From: Acanthosoma haemorrhoidale
Lineage: Eukaryota > Arthropoda > Insecta > Hemiptera > Acanthosomatidae
Assembly: GCA_930367205.1 (NCBI GenBank)
Contig: OV884009.1
Coordinates: forward strand, 99,345,189-99,409,188
Direction of reading: 5' to 3'
DNA: 64,000 bases
Position numbers and translations under genes: made by a program. The notes beneath the pieces are model-generated. The model was not told the origin of the DNA and ran no database searches. It worked only from the letters and a program-made list of their open reading frames with translations. This document shows, piece by piece, positions 12,895 through 24,419 of this stretch. How positions within the stretch are numbered: position 1 is the stretch's first letter; the number at the start of each line of letters is the position of its first letter.

Positions 12895-12997
12895 CTTTGT
12901 TAGAGTAGAGTTTGCTTTTCTCATGCAGGTGAATGTTCTACTTCTTGTTCCACCTCCACAACTAACAGAGCATTTGCTCCAACTACTTCCTACCCAT
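12895..12997 (-). CDS. ADAMTS-like gene, exon 6: first half of third TSP1 repeat
   Basis: The exon starts after acceptor TGTTACAG, completes codon 243 (lysine) and supplies codons 244-277: WVGSSWSKCSVSCGGG, then RTFTCMRKAN and STLTK. CSVSCGG fits the O-fucosylation motif of TSP1 repeats. The frame stays open past 12895, but that extension is not TSP1-like. The end is placed at AAG followed by GCATGT, a GC-type donor in phase 0, because the next exon (264-362) supplies exactly the missing second half of the repeat in phase 0. No GT donor nearby gives that phase without adding foreign residues. An unseen small exon between the two is the alternative. Confidence 0.8.
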
Positions 12998-14285
12998 CTG
13001 TAACAATTCAAACTTATGAATCATTTTGGAGTTACTAAATACATTTTTTTTATATCAAATAAAACTTACAGATCCACCATGCATTAAATTATTATTTGTT
13101 AAAAAAGGGAAAATAAACTAATAATCACAACTACAAGCAAATATATTTAATGTACTTAGTACCAATTTCTAAGAATAACCTTTGGAATTGTACAAACCAC
13201 ATTAAAATATTTTGTTTTTATCAATCACATTGCAATTATACTTGCGAAAAACTTTTTTTTTCCAGGAAAAAATAAATATACTAATACCCTTAGCAGTGGT
13301 ATGCACAGCGAAGGAATGGGGGATTAAATTAAAAACAAAAAAAGCTGTACTTGTTTGTATAATAAAAATTTTTAACTTTGTATGAAAGTTAATTATGTGT
13401 TAAGAATTCTGATGTATCATGGGCAGATGGAAATATATAATGATCAATTAGTTTCCAAAATAATTATTATTTAAATAATAATGGCGAAATGACAGTCTGC
13501 TCAATATGACAAAATATAAGTTTATTTTGGAGACTAATTGGCCATTATATTTTTCCAACTGCCCATCTTAGTATACAAGCTTAATTATAATTTAGTTCTT
13601 GTTTTTGAAATTCCACCCTTTAAGGAAAATACTTAATCCCTCAAAATTCCTGCATACTCCCCTAAACTTGAGATAAGTGTTCTTTAAATTTAAAGAATAT
13701 ATATATGCGCATACATATACCTGTTTAATCAATGTTTTTTATCTAATATAGTACTTCAAATTATTTTAGAATAAAGAAAATAATATTAGACACCCACTTA
13801 ACTTCTGATGGTCACATGATTAAATATTTTATTATTAAATTTGCTTTAGCTCTAAAGAATATTTATTAATAAATTTCAAGTAATGACTATGATGTCATGT
13901 TTATAATTTTCATTGTGAATTTCGCAGCTTACACCTGGATGTATGTACTAAAAAGGTTAAATATTGATTTTTGACAAAATGTGTAATATGAAAACAAAAA
14001 TAATAATTAACTTAACTATAATTACACTTGACAAAATTTGTTTAAGCTGTCAGTTGAATAAAATGTAGTATAATATAATTGTGTAATTTAAATTTATAAA
14101 TTCAGGGATTCATATATTATCTAATTTAATTTATTCTATTTTTTATCATATCATTCCTCGGCTATTATAAAAAGAAATATATGCTCAAGAAGTCATAATA
14201 GGAGCCGACAACCGTGATACCACCATCGAGCTACAAAACTAACTTGTTTCATTAATCAGGAAACCTATATTCATACTGAAAAATG
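12998..14285. other. Intron sequence, unassigned
   Basis: Very AT-rich sequence between exon 6 and the BEL/Pao relics. No motif or repeat was recognised. Confidence 0.4.
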
Positions 14286-14289
14286 GGCT

Positions 14290-15000
14290 AGTAACTAACC
14301 TGATGTCCTTAAACACATACTCCAAGAGAATAGAGGGAGTTCAATCAACTTCTGATCCATAGAAAATAATGTCATTAAGGTACTAGGTATGGGTTGGAAG
14401 CCAAGTAAGAACAGCTTGTCCCATAAAACACAGACACCAAAAATTGTCCTCATGAAACGGTCTGTTTTATCAATCATTGCCAGGCCTTACAATCCGTTGG
14501 GTTATTACCTCTGGTCATTTTCAAGGACAAATGTTTCCTACAAGAGCTGTTGTAAACAATGAAAAATCTCTATTGAACAACGGGGAATACTAGATTCTCT
14601 AGCAATACTTTTGTGTTTTTTTTTCAAAAAAAGTTAATATGATGCCTTATAATTTTTATGACCTATAGGCTGAAGCAAACAGTTAATGTCCAGTTTGAAA
14701 ATTAACTCAACAATTTTAAGTTCTGATTTTTCTGTTAAGCTTGGACTTCACCTCAAAACATCACGGTTTTTGTGGCAAATTAAATAGTTGATATAGTGAA
14801 ACATTCAACAATAAACAATTGGTACCATGCACCTTCACTTAGCAATCCAGTGGACTTGGCATCATGAGGCATGTCTCCAATGAGTTTGAATGGAGAATTG
14901 CTATGGTGGCATGGTCCCTTCTAGTTATCAGAAGACTGTTCTACTTGGCCGATAACCAAAAAATAAGCAATTGCAAATCTACTTGATACTAAGGAAAACA
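14290..15000 (+). pseudogene. BEL/Pao retrotransposon relic 1
   Basis: Around 14440-14550 the plus strand reads KRSVLSIIARPYNPLG and, one frame over, PLVIFKDKCFLQEL. This matches the Pao-family block KR.vLs.iA..fDPLGl..P..i..K..lQ.lW after the RT domain. At 14822-14925 WYHAPSLSNPVDLAS and ELLWWHGP match the family block W.hVps..NPAD..SRG....L....WW.GP. Roughly 300 bp of unrecognisable sequence lie between. Frameshifts and stops show that it is dead. Confidence 0.8.
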
Positions 15001-15329
15001 TGGTTTTATTTGTTTAGGCTAGGGAAAATTTGAAAAAAAATAATGTAAATATTATATGAATGGACATAAATTTAAGATTAAAACTTTAAATGTAAGGTAT
15101 GAAATGTATTTATTTTATTCCTTCTTATTATAACAATCTTATTTTTGGTTACTTGAACACAAAAAATTTATAAATTTGAAGCAGTAAATAAGGTAGAGTG
15201 AACTCAGTACACAAACATAGTGGTTAAAGATAGACCTCCGGAGGACTTTGGAAATTTTTTTTTTTGCAATTAGAGATAGAAATCACTTATTATTTATCTG
15301 ATTCTTCTATCACTCTTTCTTGGCTCAGC

Positions 15330-15720
15330 ATCCCAACCTATAAACTGAAATACATTTGTTTCCAATCGTGTCACAGCAATTTTGGATCAATCCTCCCTAA
15401 GTGACTGGTATCATGTACAATCACACAACAATGCAGCCGACATAATGTCTAGGGCAGTGACATCTAGCTCTTTCTTGAAAGACGGTACTTGGTGGGAAGG
15501 TCTGAAATCATCCTGAGACATTCCGGAACTAAAGACAGATGCAGCACTTTTAAGTACTCCATCATGGGATCCCTACGTGTTAAAAATAATTGACAAAATT
15601 TCATCTTACTCCATCTTCCATTACCCAAAATCCTCCAATAGATAGCTGGCTCTGTTATCCTTTGCTGATAGCTGGGGTATTCTTGGGGTGGGCGGTCGAC
15701 TAACCATTAAAACATTCCAG
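15330..15720 (+). pseudogene. BEL/Pao retrotransposon relic 2
   Basis: A 56-codon open stretch (about 15354-15521) reads NTFVSNRVTAILDQSS, WYHVQSHNNAADIMSRAVTS and GTWWEGL, then stops. It covers the same segment as relic 1 (FV.NRV..I...W.hV....N.AD..SR) but is clearly a different, less damaged copy. Downstream, broken text from about 15580 to 15700 ends LGVGGRLT, the Pao-family block (GVGGRL) ahead of the integrase zinc-binding region. No LTRs were found. Confidence 0.8.
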
Positions 15721-15849
15721 TCCATTAAAACATAAAGCTAAAGACCCTATTTTTATACAACAAAAAGCGCATTTTAGTGTCCTGATCGTTGACCACTACC
15801 AACTAAGCTACTAGCCAACTGCATGCGGTTCCACAATTATTTCAATAAT

Positions 15850-18800
15850 TTTTCTTTTTTAATAATACAATCTGCCTTAATGGGCAATAAGTAATTGTGA
15901 TCAATGTTCTCATTCATACCATATTTACCATTCTTCATTCACTCGGTCATTTATACAGTATTTATAAATAGCCCAGAGACCCCCCAAATCCACATGGTTG
16001 TCATTTTGCTCGCATGCAAAAGAGGAAGCGGAGTCTCGTGAAGTTCCCCATGCTCCACCATCAGCTGCGACATCGGATACAAGCCAGTGGAGGCCGATCA
16101 AGAACGCAAGAGCCACAGACGCTCAGGTCATGATTAGAGAAACTGGTCATTCTTAGGACTCCCACTGTCACGTATTTATAGCAGGTCACAAGGCCACTGT
16201 CACTTTAGTCTCCAAGGAGCATCATAGGGATGTGTGGCACAGTGTATGACTTTGCTAGGGGATTAGGGTGGTTGGATAGGTTTCGATGGAATTTCCTTCG
16301 AATCCTATCCGAGGATAAGTTTGATGTCCCCTATAGCTCCATTCCTTATGTCCAGATTGGTTTTTTTAGTATAAATTTGTAAATTAGTAATTTATTTTTT
16401 ATTCAGGAATGGGATGTCGTTCGAAGTAGTATGTACAGTTGTCTAAAGCGTCTGTTTAGTTCTTGTCTTTTTAGCCTTGTGTCGATGTCAGCCTTCTGTC
16501 AAGATGGAAGGCCTGAATACCGTACTGTCTCAGATACAGGAAGTGGGATAGAATTAAAAAAAACAGATGGACATGACTTGCAGCAGAGGGTAAAAGTAAT
16601 GTGGGAACATTTTGCTTCATTAACTTGGATCCGCCATTGGTTGCACCAATACTCGATCTTATCAAGGTGTTTTTAAAGGTTATGGGAAGCTATATCAGGG
16701 TCTGGGTTGGATGACAGGACTGCAGTGTCATCCGCAAATGTTGTCTTATTGGGAGTAACGTATTGGGAGTATAGGGGACATCAGTGGTATATAGGTTATA
16801 CAGGACACTGCTCTGTGGGACTCCTGCTTTTATGGGATAGTAGTTAGAATATTCTAAATCAAAGTTGGCTTGGAAGAAGCGGTTTGAAAGGTGGTACAAA
16901 GGGTCTGCGGTAAATATGTTTTGAGCTTATAGAGGAAAACCTGTGTGCCAAACCCTGTCAAAAGCTTGAGCTATGTCCAGAAAGGCAGCAGTGCAATACT
17001 GTTTGGTTTATAGGGCTGAGGATATGTGATCGGGGGGCCTTGTTGAGCATTGGAATGTTGTAGACGGAAAGCAACCTAGCGAGTAGGCAAAAGTTTTTGG
17101 ATTTAACAATTGGAAATAGACGTTTTAATAGAAGTTTTTCAAAAATTGTTGAGAGTATAGGGAGAAGGCTAATTGGACGATAAGTTGAGTCATCATTGGG
17201 TAGTTTACCGCGTTTAGCGAATAGGACAATAATATAATGTTTCCGGAGGAGAGGGAAGTGCGTCATTTGGGTAATGCAATTATAAAGGTTGGTTAGGAAG
17301 ATTATAACTTAGAAGGAAATTGTTGGAGAATTTGTGAAGTAAGAAGATCATTTCCGGGAGTTTTTTGGTAAGGTATGTTTTTCAGAAGATATTTGACCTC
17401 AGAGGGGTTAACGGCTTTTAGTGGAAGTGAGAGAGAGATAAGTGAAGTGAGGAAATATTAAACAAATGTGCCATGAGTATGGTTTTGATGAGAAAGGTGA
17501 GGTGTGAAAGTACGGGCAAAAATCAGAGCGAATTCTTCCGACCTTTTCTCATCTCAAGCAGCCCAGGTGGGGTAGGATGGGGAAGTCCTGGGTAGGATCC
17601 ATCATCACGACGGAAGTGTAAAAAGGATGATATTTTAGGATCTTTTTAGTTACATTTGGTAGGGAATTATTTCTGGTAGACAGAGAGGAGAGGTGGGAAT
17701 TAAAAGAAAGGATCGGAAAGTTGCTAAATGCCACTTTACCAATCTGCAGAAATGATTGTACGTGCGACGATCAGCCGGATGTCGGGATCTTTGCCACACT
17801 GTTCTGGAGTGGCATTTGGATTGGATCAGGTGTTTGAGATGCTGCGATAAAGGGTTTTCATTGGGAATTTTTGGATGATGGTGGGGTGATGATACCTCCC
17901 AAACCAACCTCTGGATTAGACTAGTGAAAGAATGCACTGCATCGTCTCATTGCACTGCATCAGGAATCTTGGGATGTTTTCAGAGACACTTTTAGGCCTA
18001 CGGAATCTGCAAGAAGCTGGCGGAAGTGGTCCCAATCAACTGGGCCCCTAATAAATGAAGGAGGAGGCAGTTTGGTAATTAGTCTTAGGGAAATGGTTGA
18101 GGCTAGGGTGAGGGGTAAAGTGAAGGTGTTGATTGGCACTGCAGTGGAATGAAGGAAATTATGTGTGACCAAAGGAACTATGTGATAAAATATGGAGTTG
18201 TAAACAATGTCAGTATTTCTTGCATGTGCTCTTCTACCTTGGTAATCAGTTCGATAAGTCTGATACTGTCGAACTATAAATGGTCGTTTACTCGTTAGTC
18301 TTGTTCCATTAATGAAAGCTACGTTAATGTTCTTGTCGTAGATTAGTACTGTCAGTTAATTTGTGTGGGTGGGAACGCCATTTTAATTCCAAAGGAGAAT
18401 GGATAAGGAGTTGGAAGATACCACTTATGGATTTTATATTACGGGGATAAGGTAGGAGACAAGATTTGTAAGAAGGGAAATGAGAGGTGTAATTACACTT
18501 CTGAACTCTGTAAGGAATGAGGTTAATACATCTGACAGGGAGTGGTAACAGTAGGTTATGGTGTTCTCATATGCCTGACAATTATGGCAATGGAAGATGT
18601 AACGTTTGGTGTATGGTTTTTCGACTTGTATTATTGCATTACACAGGTGGGATGGATTGTAGATTTTCTCTACTTTAGATGTTCGCTCTATATCAATAAA
18701 GTACAAAGGTAACGGTGTTTTAATCGCTTTGTCTTGTTGCTTATTATCACGCAACACGTTCATTATTTGACAAACGTTGAATCCTAGTGCTGTGAGCTCA

Positions 18801-18990
18801 TTCTCTATTTCGTCAGCTGGTTTAGTTGGATTCAGGTTTCTGATCACCACCCCTAGAGATGTCTCTTGCTTTAGTTGATACTTATGGAATCAGCTTTTGT
18901 ATCTTCGAAATATTTTATTATGGCTCTATACGTATCGGGGGTGTCAGCAGCAATTATAAAACATACCTGCTTTGAAGTCATGTTGGACTA
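15850..18990 (-). mobile_element. Jockey-like non-LTR retrotransposon, near full-length but decayed copy 2
   Basis: Read on the minus strand the order is ORF1 (about 18981-18430), endonuclease (about 18200-17500), reverse transcriptase (about 17350-16300) and 3' UTR (to about 15850). ORF1 has the family block TPDTYRAIIKYF, then after a stop VIRNLNPTKPADEIENELTA and a knuckle-like HCHNCQAYENT. The endonuclease part retains only scattered blocks. RT blocks include YRPISLLPILSTIFEKLL at 17200-17130. There are many stops and indels. It ends where Gypsy element B begins, near 19.0 kb, and it probably removed or replaced that element's 5' LTR. Confidence 0.85.
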
Positions 18991-19062
18991 CTGTGAGTTA
19001 CAAATCTTAATTATCATACACATTATATCGTTTTTTTTATTATTATTCTATACATCAATCAA

Positions 19063-20010
19063 AATGGACGCAGATCAATTAAAGTTATTAATCGAAGCTA
19101 TGAATCAAAACCAACAGGCTTTTCTCGCACAATTAGTCTAACAAAGTCGTTCTAGCCAAGACTCTCGACCATCTGTCACAAATGTATCTAACATTCCTCC
19201 TTTCGAAAACTTTAATCATAAGGAAGAGAATTTAAAATTTTACAAACAGTGGTTTGAAAATCATAAAAAAATGAAGGAAAATTTTGCGGATAAAGTAAAA
19301 TGTGCTCAAATGCTCTTAAATTCTATCAGGGCACCTAATTATAACACACTGGCAGCTCTTGTTGCTCCCAAAACACCGGAAGATCTTAGTTATGAAGAAT
19401 TAATAAAGGTCCTTGAACAACATTTAGCACCTACCCGAAATTCTTTAGTCGCTCAACACCAATTTTTATCCACTTACCAAAAAGAAAATGAGACAATTTC
19501 TGATTATATCGCATCGCTATGACCTGACCTTTCTGATTGTGATTTTAACGTAGAATGTACATGTAAACTTAAGGTGTCCGCTGCAGAAATTTTCCTTAAA
19601 GCGCAGTTTATTGGTGGAATTAACGATAATAATATTAGAAAAAAAAATTTAGAATCTGATACAGGTGAATTTACGGATATCATAAAAAAAGCTATCGCAT
19701 TCGAAACATCAAAAGCAAATAGCCGTGAGTTAGCTAATATCAGCCTTTTTCTATCAATTATACAAATCAAGCATCTACCTCCAACAGGTACAGAAGGGAA
19801 AACACAAATACACGAAACCGAAATCAGCGTACCAGATCACAATCGAGAGGTTGCGAGGACTTAAAAAGCTTAGGCTTATATAATCATTGCTTATGGTGTG
19901 GAAAAACAAACCATTTGGCTAAGGACTGTCGACTATAACCTTTTAATTTAACTTGTACGTCTTGTGGCAGCATTGGGCACGTAGCGGGAGTTTGCATAAC
20001 AACCCTGTTA
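19063..20010 (+). pseudogene. Gypsy element B: gag with zinc knuckles, broken
   Basis: The frame starts at ATG 19063 (MDADQLKLLIEAMNQ), is stopped once after 26 codons (TAA at 19141) and again at 19520, and otherwise remains readable to about 19860. It includes ENLKFYKQWFENHKKM, YEELIKVLEQHLAP and EIFLKAQFIGGIND, typical of gag of Gypsy elements with K02A2.6-type pol. At 19885-20005 CLWCGKTNHLAKDC and CTSCGSIGHVAGVC form two CCHC zinc knuckles. Only a few inactivating changes suggest moderate age. Confidence 0.85.
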
Positions 20011-20099
20011 TAAAACGCAACAAGAAAGCTTCAAGCATAAAGTATGAACTGACGAACCAGCGACACAAACAAACTATTATGCCAACCGGATCATGAATA

Positions 20100-20430
20100 A
20101 AATTGTTCCAGTTAATATTAACCCTATATCAAAGCTATCACAAGATTCGGGGAAATACCAGGTATCGATCAAAATCGAAAATATTTACCAAATGTTTGAA
20201 ATTGATACCGGAGCTGGTACTACACGTTCATACCTAAAACTTAATTCAAACAATTAAAAACAAAACAGGCACTTCACCCCTCAAATATTGCTTTTAAATT
20301 GTACACAGGCAACTTTTTTCGACCTCTGGGAAAAACAAAAGTAAAAGTGGAATATAACAACAGTGTATCTTATGAAGACCTTTATGTGGTCCCTGATGGT
20401 TATGCCCCCTTGCTGGGACGAATGTGGATT
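20100..20430 (+). pseudogene. Gypsy element B: aspartic protease
   Basis: The plus strand reads MFEIDTGAGTT at about 20190-20225, which contains the D-T-G-A active site. The open frame at 20299-20559 continues with YEDLYVVPDGYAPLLGRMWI, the usual C-terminal protease block (LLGRxWI) of Gypsy elements. A stop at about 20258 interrupts it. The RT domain should follow, but most of it is deleted. Confidence 0.8.
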
Positions 20431-21350
20431 AGACACACTGACACGGGTCATAGATCAGATATTAAAAGGCATAACAAAAACCATAGCATAATTCGACATT
20501 ATCGTACACGGCGAATCAGAAGACGAATGCAAAATAAATCTACTTGCTTGCCTCAATAGGTTAAAGTAGTATGACCTTCATCTGAATAAAAACAAGTGCA
20601 CGTTTTTCAAAACAACAATAGAATATCTTGGTCATGTAGTAGAGCACAATCGAATATCGAAATCCTCTTCAAAAATAAAGGCAGTTATCGACATGCCAGA
20701 CCAGTGAACGTACCAGAGCTACGGCGGTTTATGGGTATGGTGACACATTATTCTCGGTTTTGGGCAAACCTGTCTGTCATCCTTGACTTACCCCTGCGCA
20801 AGTTACTCGGTGAAGAACAGAAATATTTTTGGTCAGCGTAATGCGAAGCAGCATTTATAAAACTCAAAAATGAGATAGCAAGTGACAGAGTGATTATTCT
20901 AATTATCCCAGATCTACCAGTTACTCTAACGACCGATGCTAGCCCGATGGAAATAGCGGCTGTACTCGCTCATGTTATCAACGAGGTAGAACGACCTATA
21001 GCATTCGCATCATGTTCGTTATCGAAGGCAGGGCAGAATTACTCTCATTTTGACAGAGAGGCTTTAGCCATAGTTTTTGGTGTTGATCATTTTTTCGATT
21101 TTCTGTATGGGTGACGTTTCACTCTCATCACGGATAACCAACCGTTAACCCGAATTTTTCACCAAAAAAATAAGTTACCGAAAATGACCTCTGCTCGCTT
21201 ACTGCGTTATGCTTCCTTCTTAGCAGGGTTCGATTACACCGTTCAGTTTAAGAAAGGACCTGACAACGAAAATGTTGACTGTTTATCAAGGGCAACCATA
21301 AAGCTAACCAGGAAATCGTCAGATATGTTCATTAATGAAGAAGTCCATTA
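20430..21350 (+). pseudogene. Gypsy element B: reverse transcriptase end and RNase H, internally deleted
   Basis: Directly after the protease end, coding resumes at the RT catalytic region in a degraded form (I-A-stop-FDIIVHGESEDEC, where YLDDI-type text is expected). Then come TIEYLGHVVE, VPELRRFMGMVTHYSRF, LTTDASPMEIAAVL, RPIAFASCSLSKAGQNYSHF, ITDNQPL and GPDNENVDCLSR. So the fingers and most of the palm of the RT (about 200-250 codons) are missing, while RNase H is nearly complete. Stops at 20839 and 21112 add to the damage. Confidence 0.85.
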
Positions 21351-21351
21351 A

Positions 21352-21944
21352 ATGTGTGCATCAGACATTTTCGAAATATTAACAAAAATGCTTACACCAG
21401 ATGTCATTGCGGCAAAGACGGAAAAAGATCCAGAATTATCAAAAATCAAGCACGAGCTATTGCTGACGTCAATAGATAGCAAGTACACCCTAGACATTGG
21501 GATACTGTTTAAGAGCGATAAAGCTGTAATCCCAAAAACTCTACAGGCAGAAGTACTAAAACAGCTGCACTCAACTCACGTTGGCACTACTAAAATGAAG
21601 CAATTAGCACGCCGGCCTTGTACATAGACAAACATAGGTAAAGAAATAGAGAAAATGGTAAAGGAGTGCCAGGAGTGTTCATCCGACAAAAGTAGCCCGG
21701 CAAAGGCCCCAGCTCACCAATGGGACCCTCCGGAAAATAACTGGGACCGTATGCATATTGACTATGCGGGCCCATTCCAAGGATACAATTACCTGCTCCT
21801 CATTCATGCAAAATCACGCTGGGCAGAAGTAAAAATCTGCAAAAATGCACCGAATACTACAAGTACAATCGAATTATTAAACGAAATGTTTTCAACAGCC
21901 GGCTATCCATTTGTAAAGCGTCTTCTAATAGAAACTTCTGAACT
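21352..21944 (+). pseudogene. Gypsy element B: integrase, first half
   Basis: Open frames at 21352-21627 and 21655-21948 encode the integrase N-terminal region. KQLHSTHVGTTKMKQLARR and KECQECSSD show the zinc-binding HxxxH...CxxC pattern. NNWDRMHIDYAGPF holds the first catalytic aspartate, followed by LLIHAKSRWAEV. The domain is interrupted near 21945 by a mariner-type transposon and resumes at about 22850. Confidence 0.85.
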
Positions 21945-22848
21945 TTGACAGTTGATAGCGGCCATATTGTTGAAGCTGTACCTGGTAAATTGGCTGTCAT
22001 TTATTCAGTCTGTTTTGCCAAATAACCATGGATACACGTGCAAATGATAAAATTGTTTTATCAATATAGGTACAAAATTCAACTGACCTAGGAGCTGAAG
22101 GTAAACGACCATAGACAACGACGTGTGTTCGCTGAATGGCCCCTGGAGCAGTTGGAAACTGACCCTAATTTTCATCGAAAAATCGTTTCAGTGGTGAGGC
22201 CCATTTCTGGATGAATGGGTATCTCAACAAAAAAAATTGTCGAATTAGGGACGATACCAATCCACATGAAATCCAAGAGCGTCCAATGCAACCCGAAAAA
22301 GTTTGGTGTGGATTTTGGGCTGGCGGCGCAATTGGTCCATATTTCTTTGAGAACGAGGTTGGCCAGGCCATCAGGTCGATGATTACCAACTTATTTTGAC
22401 CTGAATTGGATGATAAGAACACCGACGACATGTGATTTCAATTGGACGGTGCTACGTGGCATTATCACATTGGACATTCTGCACGAGCGATTTGAGGGCA
22501 TGGTCATCTCACGTGGAGGTGAAGTGAACTGGCCACCGAGATCGTGCGATTTAACCCCGTTAGATTTTTTCTTGTGGGGTTTTCTTAAGTCGCAGGTCTA
22601 TGCGAATAAGCCACAAATCACAGCGGTCCTCAAAGCCAACATAACCCATGCCATCGGTCAAATTCTGCCTGATTTATGCGTCAGAGTCATGGAAAATTGT
22701 ACATTTCGATTGCGTGTCACCCAGCGAAGCCGCGGCGGACATTTGCACGATTCCATACATAATGGCATCAATAGGCCTTTCAAAGGAATAAAAAATTTCG
22801 ATGATATCTCACACACACTTTGTTTTATTTAAATTTAAAGATAGAAAG
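21945..22848 (+). mobile_element. Mariner-type (IS630/Tc1/mariner superfamily) DNA transposon relic nested in Gypsy element B
   Basis: The insert splits the Gypsy integrase. Its plus-strand coding at 22211-22832 reads EKVWCGFWAGGAIGPYFFEN, then FQLDGATWH and, one frameshift later, WPPRSCDLTPLDFFLWG. This is the DDE domain pattern (QxDGAxxH followed by PRSPDLxPxDFxLWG). The spacing between the D of LDGA and the D of CDLTP is about 34 residues, compatible with DD34D mariner types. The N-terminal DNA-binding part is badly truncated. Ends are weakly similar in inverted orientation (GCGTCTTCTA near 21919 versus the complement of TAGAAAGCGC near 22851), so the exact borders are uncertain. Confidence 0.75.
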
Positions 22849-23600
22849 CGCTTAATGAAAGACCCTTTACTAGTATCAGATAACGCATCTATCTTCACTA
22901 ACGAAACCTTCAAAAATTATTTCCGAGAAAATGGCATAAAGCATAAATTCACGGCACCCAGCAACAAACGGCTCGGCTGAGCGCAACGTGCAGACGTTAT
23001 AGAACCGTCTAAAAATTATGAGCGCAGAAAACTCACCCATGAAACAAAAAAGAAAATACTTCTTCATTATCCGGCAAAGCCACTGGCCGATGGAACATTA
23101 CCTGCTGAGAAATACCTGAACCTACAAATAGGAACCAGATTAGACGCCTTACGACCGTTTCACGAGCCAAAATCTGATCAACTAACCCTGCCACGGACCA
23201 GATCTCTCCAAGTAGAGGAGAGGGTGAATACCAGATTTTTTATCAACAACAAGGTGGAATGGAGGCCAGGAGCAATCACCGAAAAGCTGGGAGGCCTTGA
23301 TTAGATGGTACAGCTTGATGGAGAGAGAAAAATAAAACGACGCATTGACCAACTTAAAAGCTAAAAAGGTCGCATTCAAAGAATCCTTACCAGAATATCA
23401 TCACCACAACATAGAAAAGGTACACGAATATGAGTCTCATCAGCCAAGAGCAATACCAGTACCAGAATCTATAACCGCTGCAGACTTTATACCAGAACAA
23501 GACCATGAAGCTCAGAAATTCCGATAGAATAAAAAGACGGCCAGATTACCTACAGGATTATTGACCATACTAGTAAGGTGTTTCTTAAAGATTTTTTTTC
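22849..23600 (+). pseudogene. Gypsy element B: integrase, second half and pol C-terminus
   Basis: Coding resumes with LLVSDNASIFTNETF, the second catalytic aspartate block (usually LVSDNGPQFTS), then NGIKHKFTAPSNK. Here the usual HP.TNGxAER is broken by a frameshift before NGSAERNVQ-like text. Farther on come LPAEKYLNLQIGTRLDAL, RFFINNKVEWRPGAI and MVQLDGERKIKRRIDQL, the family's C-terminal chromodomain-like or GPY/F-type region. The coding ends near 23525. AT-rich sequence leads to the polypurine tract. Confidence 0.8.
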
Positions 23601-23681
23601 TTTCTAATGTTCAACTTTTTTTTTTATATATATATTCTATTCACCTTTTTATTTTATTTTGTAACTTGTTTCGAGTTTTTT

Positions 23682-23697
23682 TTTGTGGGGGAGAAAC
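23682..23697 (+). promoter_or_regulatory. Polypurine tract of Gypsy element B
   Basis: A purine run (GTGGGGGAGAAAC) sits directly in front of the TG start of the LTR, where plus-strand DNA synthesis is primed in LTR retrotransposons. Confidence 0.8.
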
Positions 23698-23813
23698 TGT
23701 TGTAACCCTGATATGTAACCACTGATGTAACCTACTCCTGATATATATAATAATCAATGTGATGTTGAATAAAACTCAGTAACTGTGTTAAGTACTTTAC
23801 TGAAAACCCAACA
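23698..23813 (+). repeat. 3' LTR of Gypsy element B (116 bp)
   Basis: The segment begins TGTTGTAACC and ends AACCCAACA, giving the inverted TGTTG...CAACA ends expected of an LTR. It follows a polypurine tract and contains AATAAA (about 23769). It is unusually short. No second copy was found at the 5' side, where the Jockey copy abuts. Immediately after it comes a Jockey 3' fragment. Confidence 0.8.
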
Positions 23814-24062
23814 GTCAGCTTCCACTGGCTCGTATCCGATGATGCGGCTGATGGAGGAGCGTGGGAGATTTCACAGGACTTCGCTTCCTCTTTCGCGGAG
23901 GGAGATGACAATCATGTGGATTTGGGAGGTTTTTGGCCTATTTGTAAATATAGTATGAATGAGCGAGTGAATGAAGAAGTGTAAATATGGTATGAATGAG
24001 AGCATTGATCACAATTACTTTTTGCCCAAGGCAGATTGTAAGTTTATCACAATAAAGATTTT
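23814..24062 (+). mobile_element. Jockey-like 3'-end fragment, copy 3
   Basis: About 250 bp matching the 3' UTR of the Jockey family (GTCAGCTTCCACTGGCTCG..., then GTGGATTTGGGAGGT, one unit of the 37-bp motif, and TCACAATAAAG at the end). There is no coding sequence. It directly follows the Gypsy LTR. Confidence 0.85.
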
Positions 24063-24410
24063 GAATTTGTTAAAATACTGTTATGAATTGGCAAAAGCAG
24101 TTGTTACACATATATAAGGTGATTTAATAAATATTACCCCAATTATAAATATTTCTTTTAGCATTACAGTATCTACTAGGTACCGTGGGTCTCCATTTTA
24201 TGGGGTCTTTATGTATCTATGGTCAAAAGAATGTTGATTATAACTAACTGTCTTTTTTATGCAATGCCGTTTTACTTTGCTATTTTTTTTTTAACTCACT
24301 ACCACATAGAGAAATACATATGGGTAGTTGTGATATAAGTAGAGGATGATATGTATATAAAATCATAAGTCATTATTTTACTTACTATTAGTTACTTACT
24401 TATTTCAAGA
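24063..24410. other. Unassigned intron sequence
   Basis: AT-rich. Nothing was recognised. Confidence 0.4.
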
Positions 24411-24419
24411 TATTTGACA

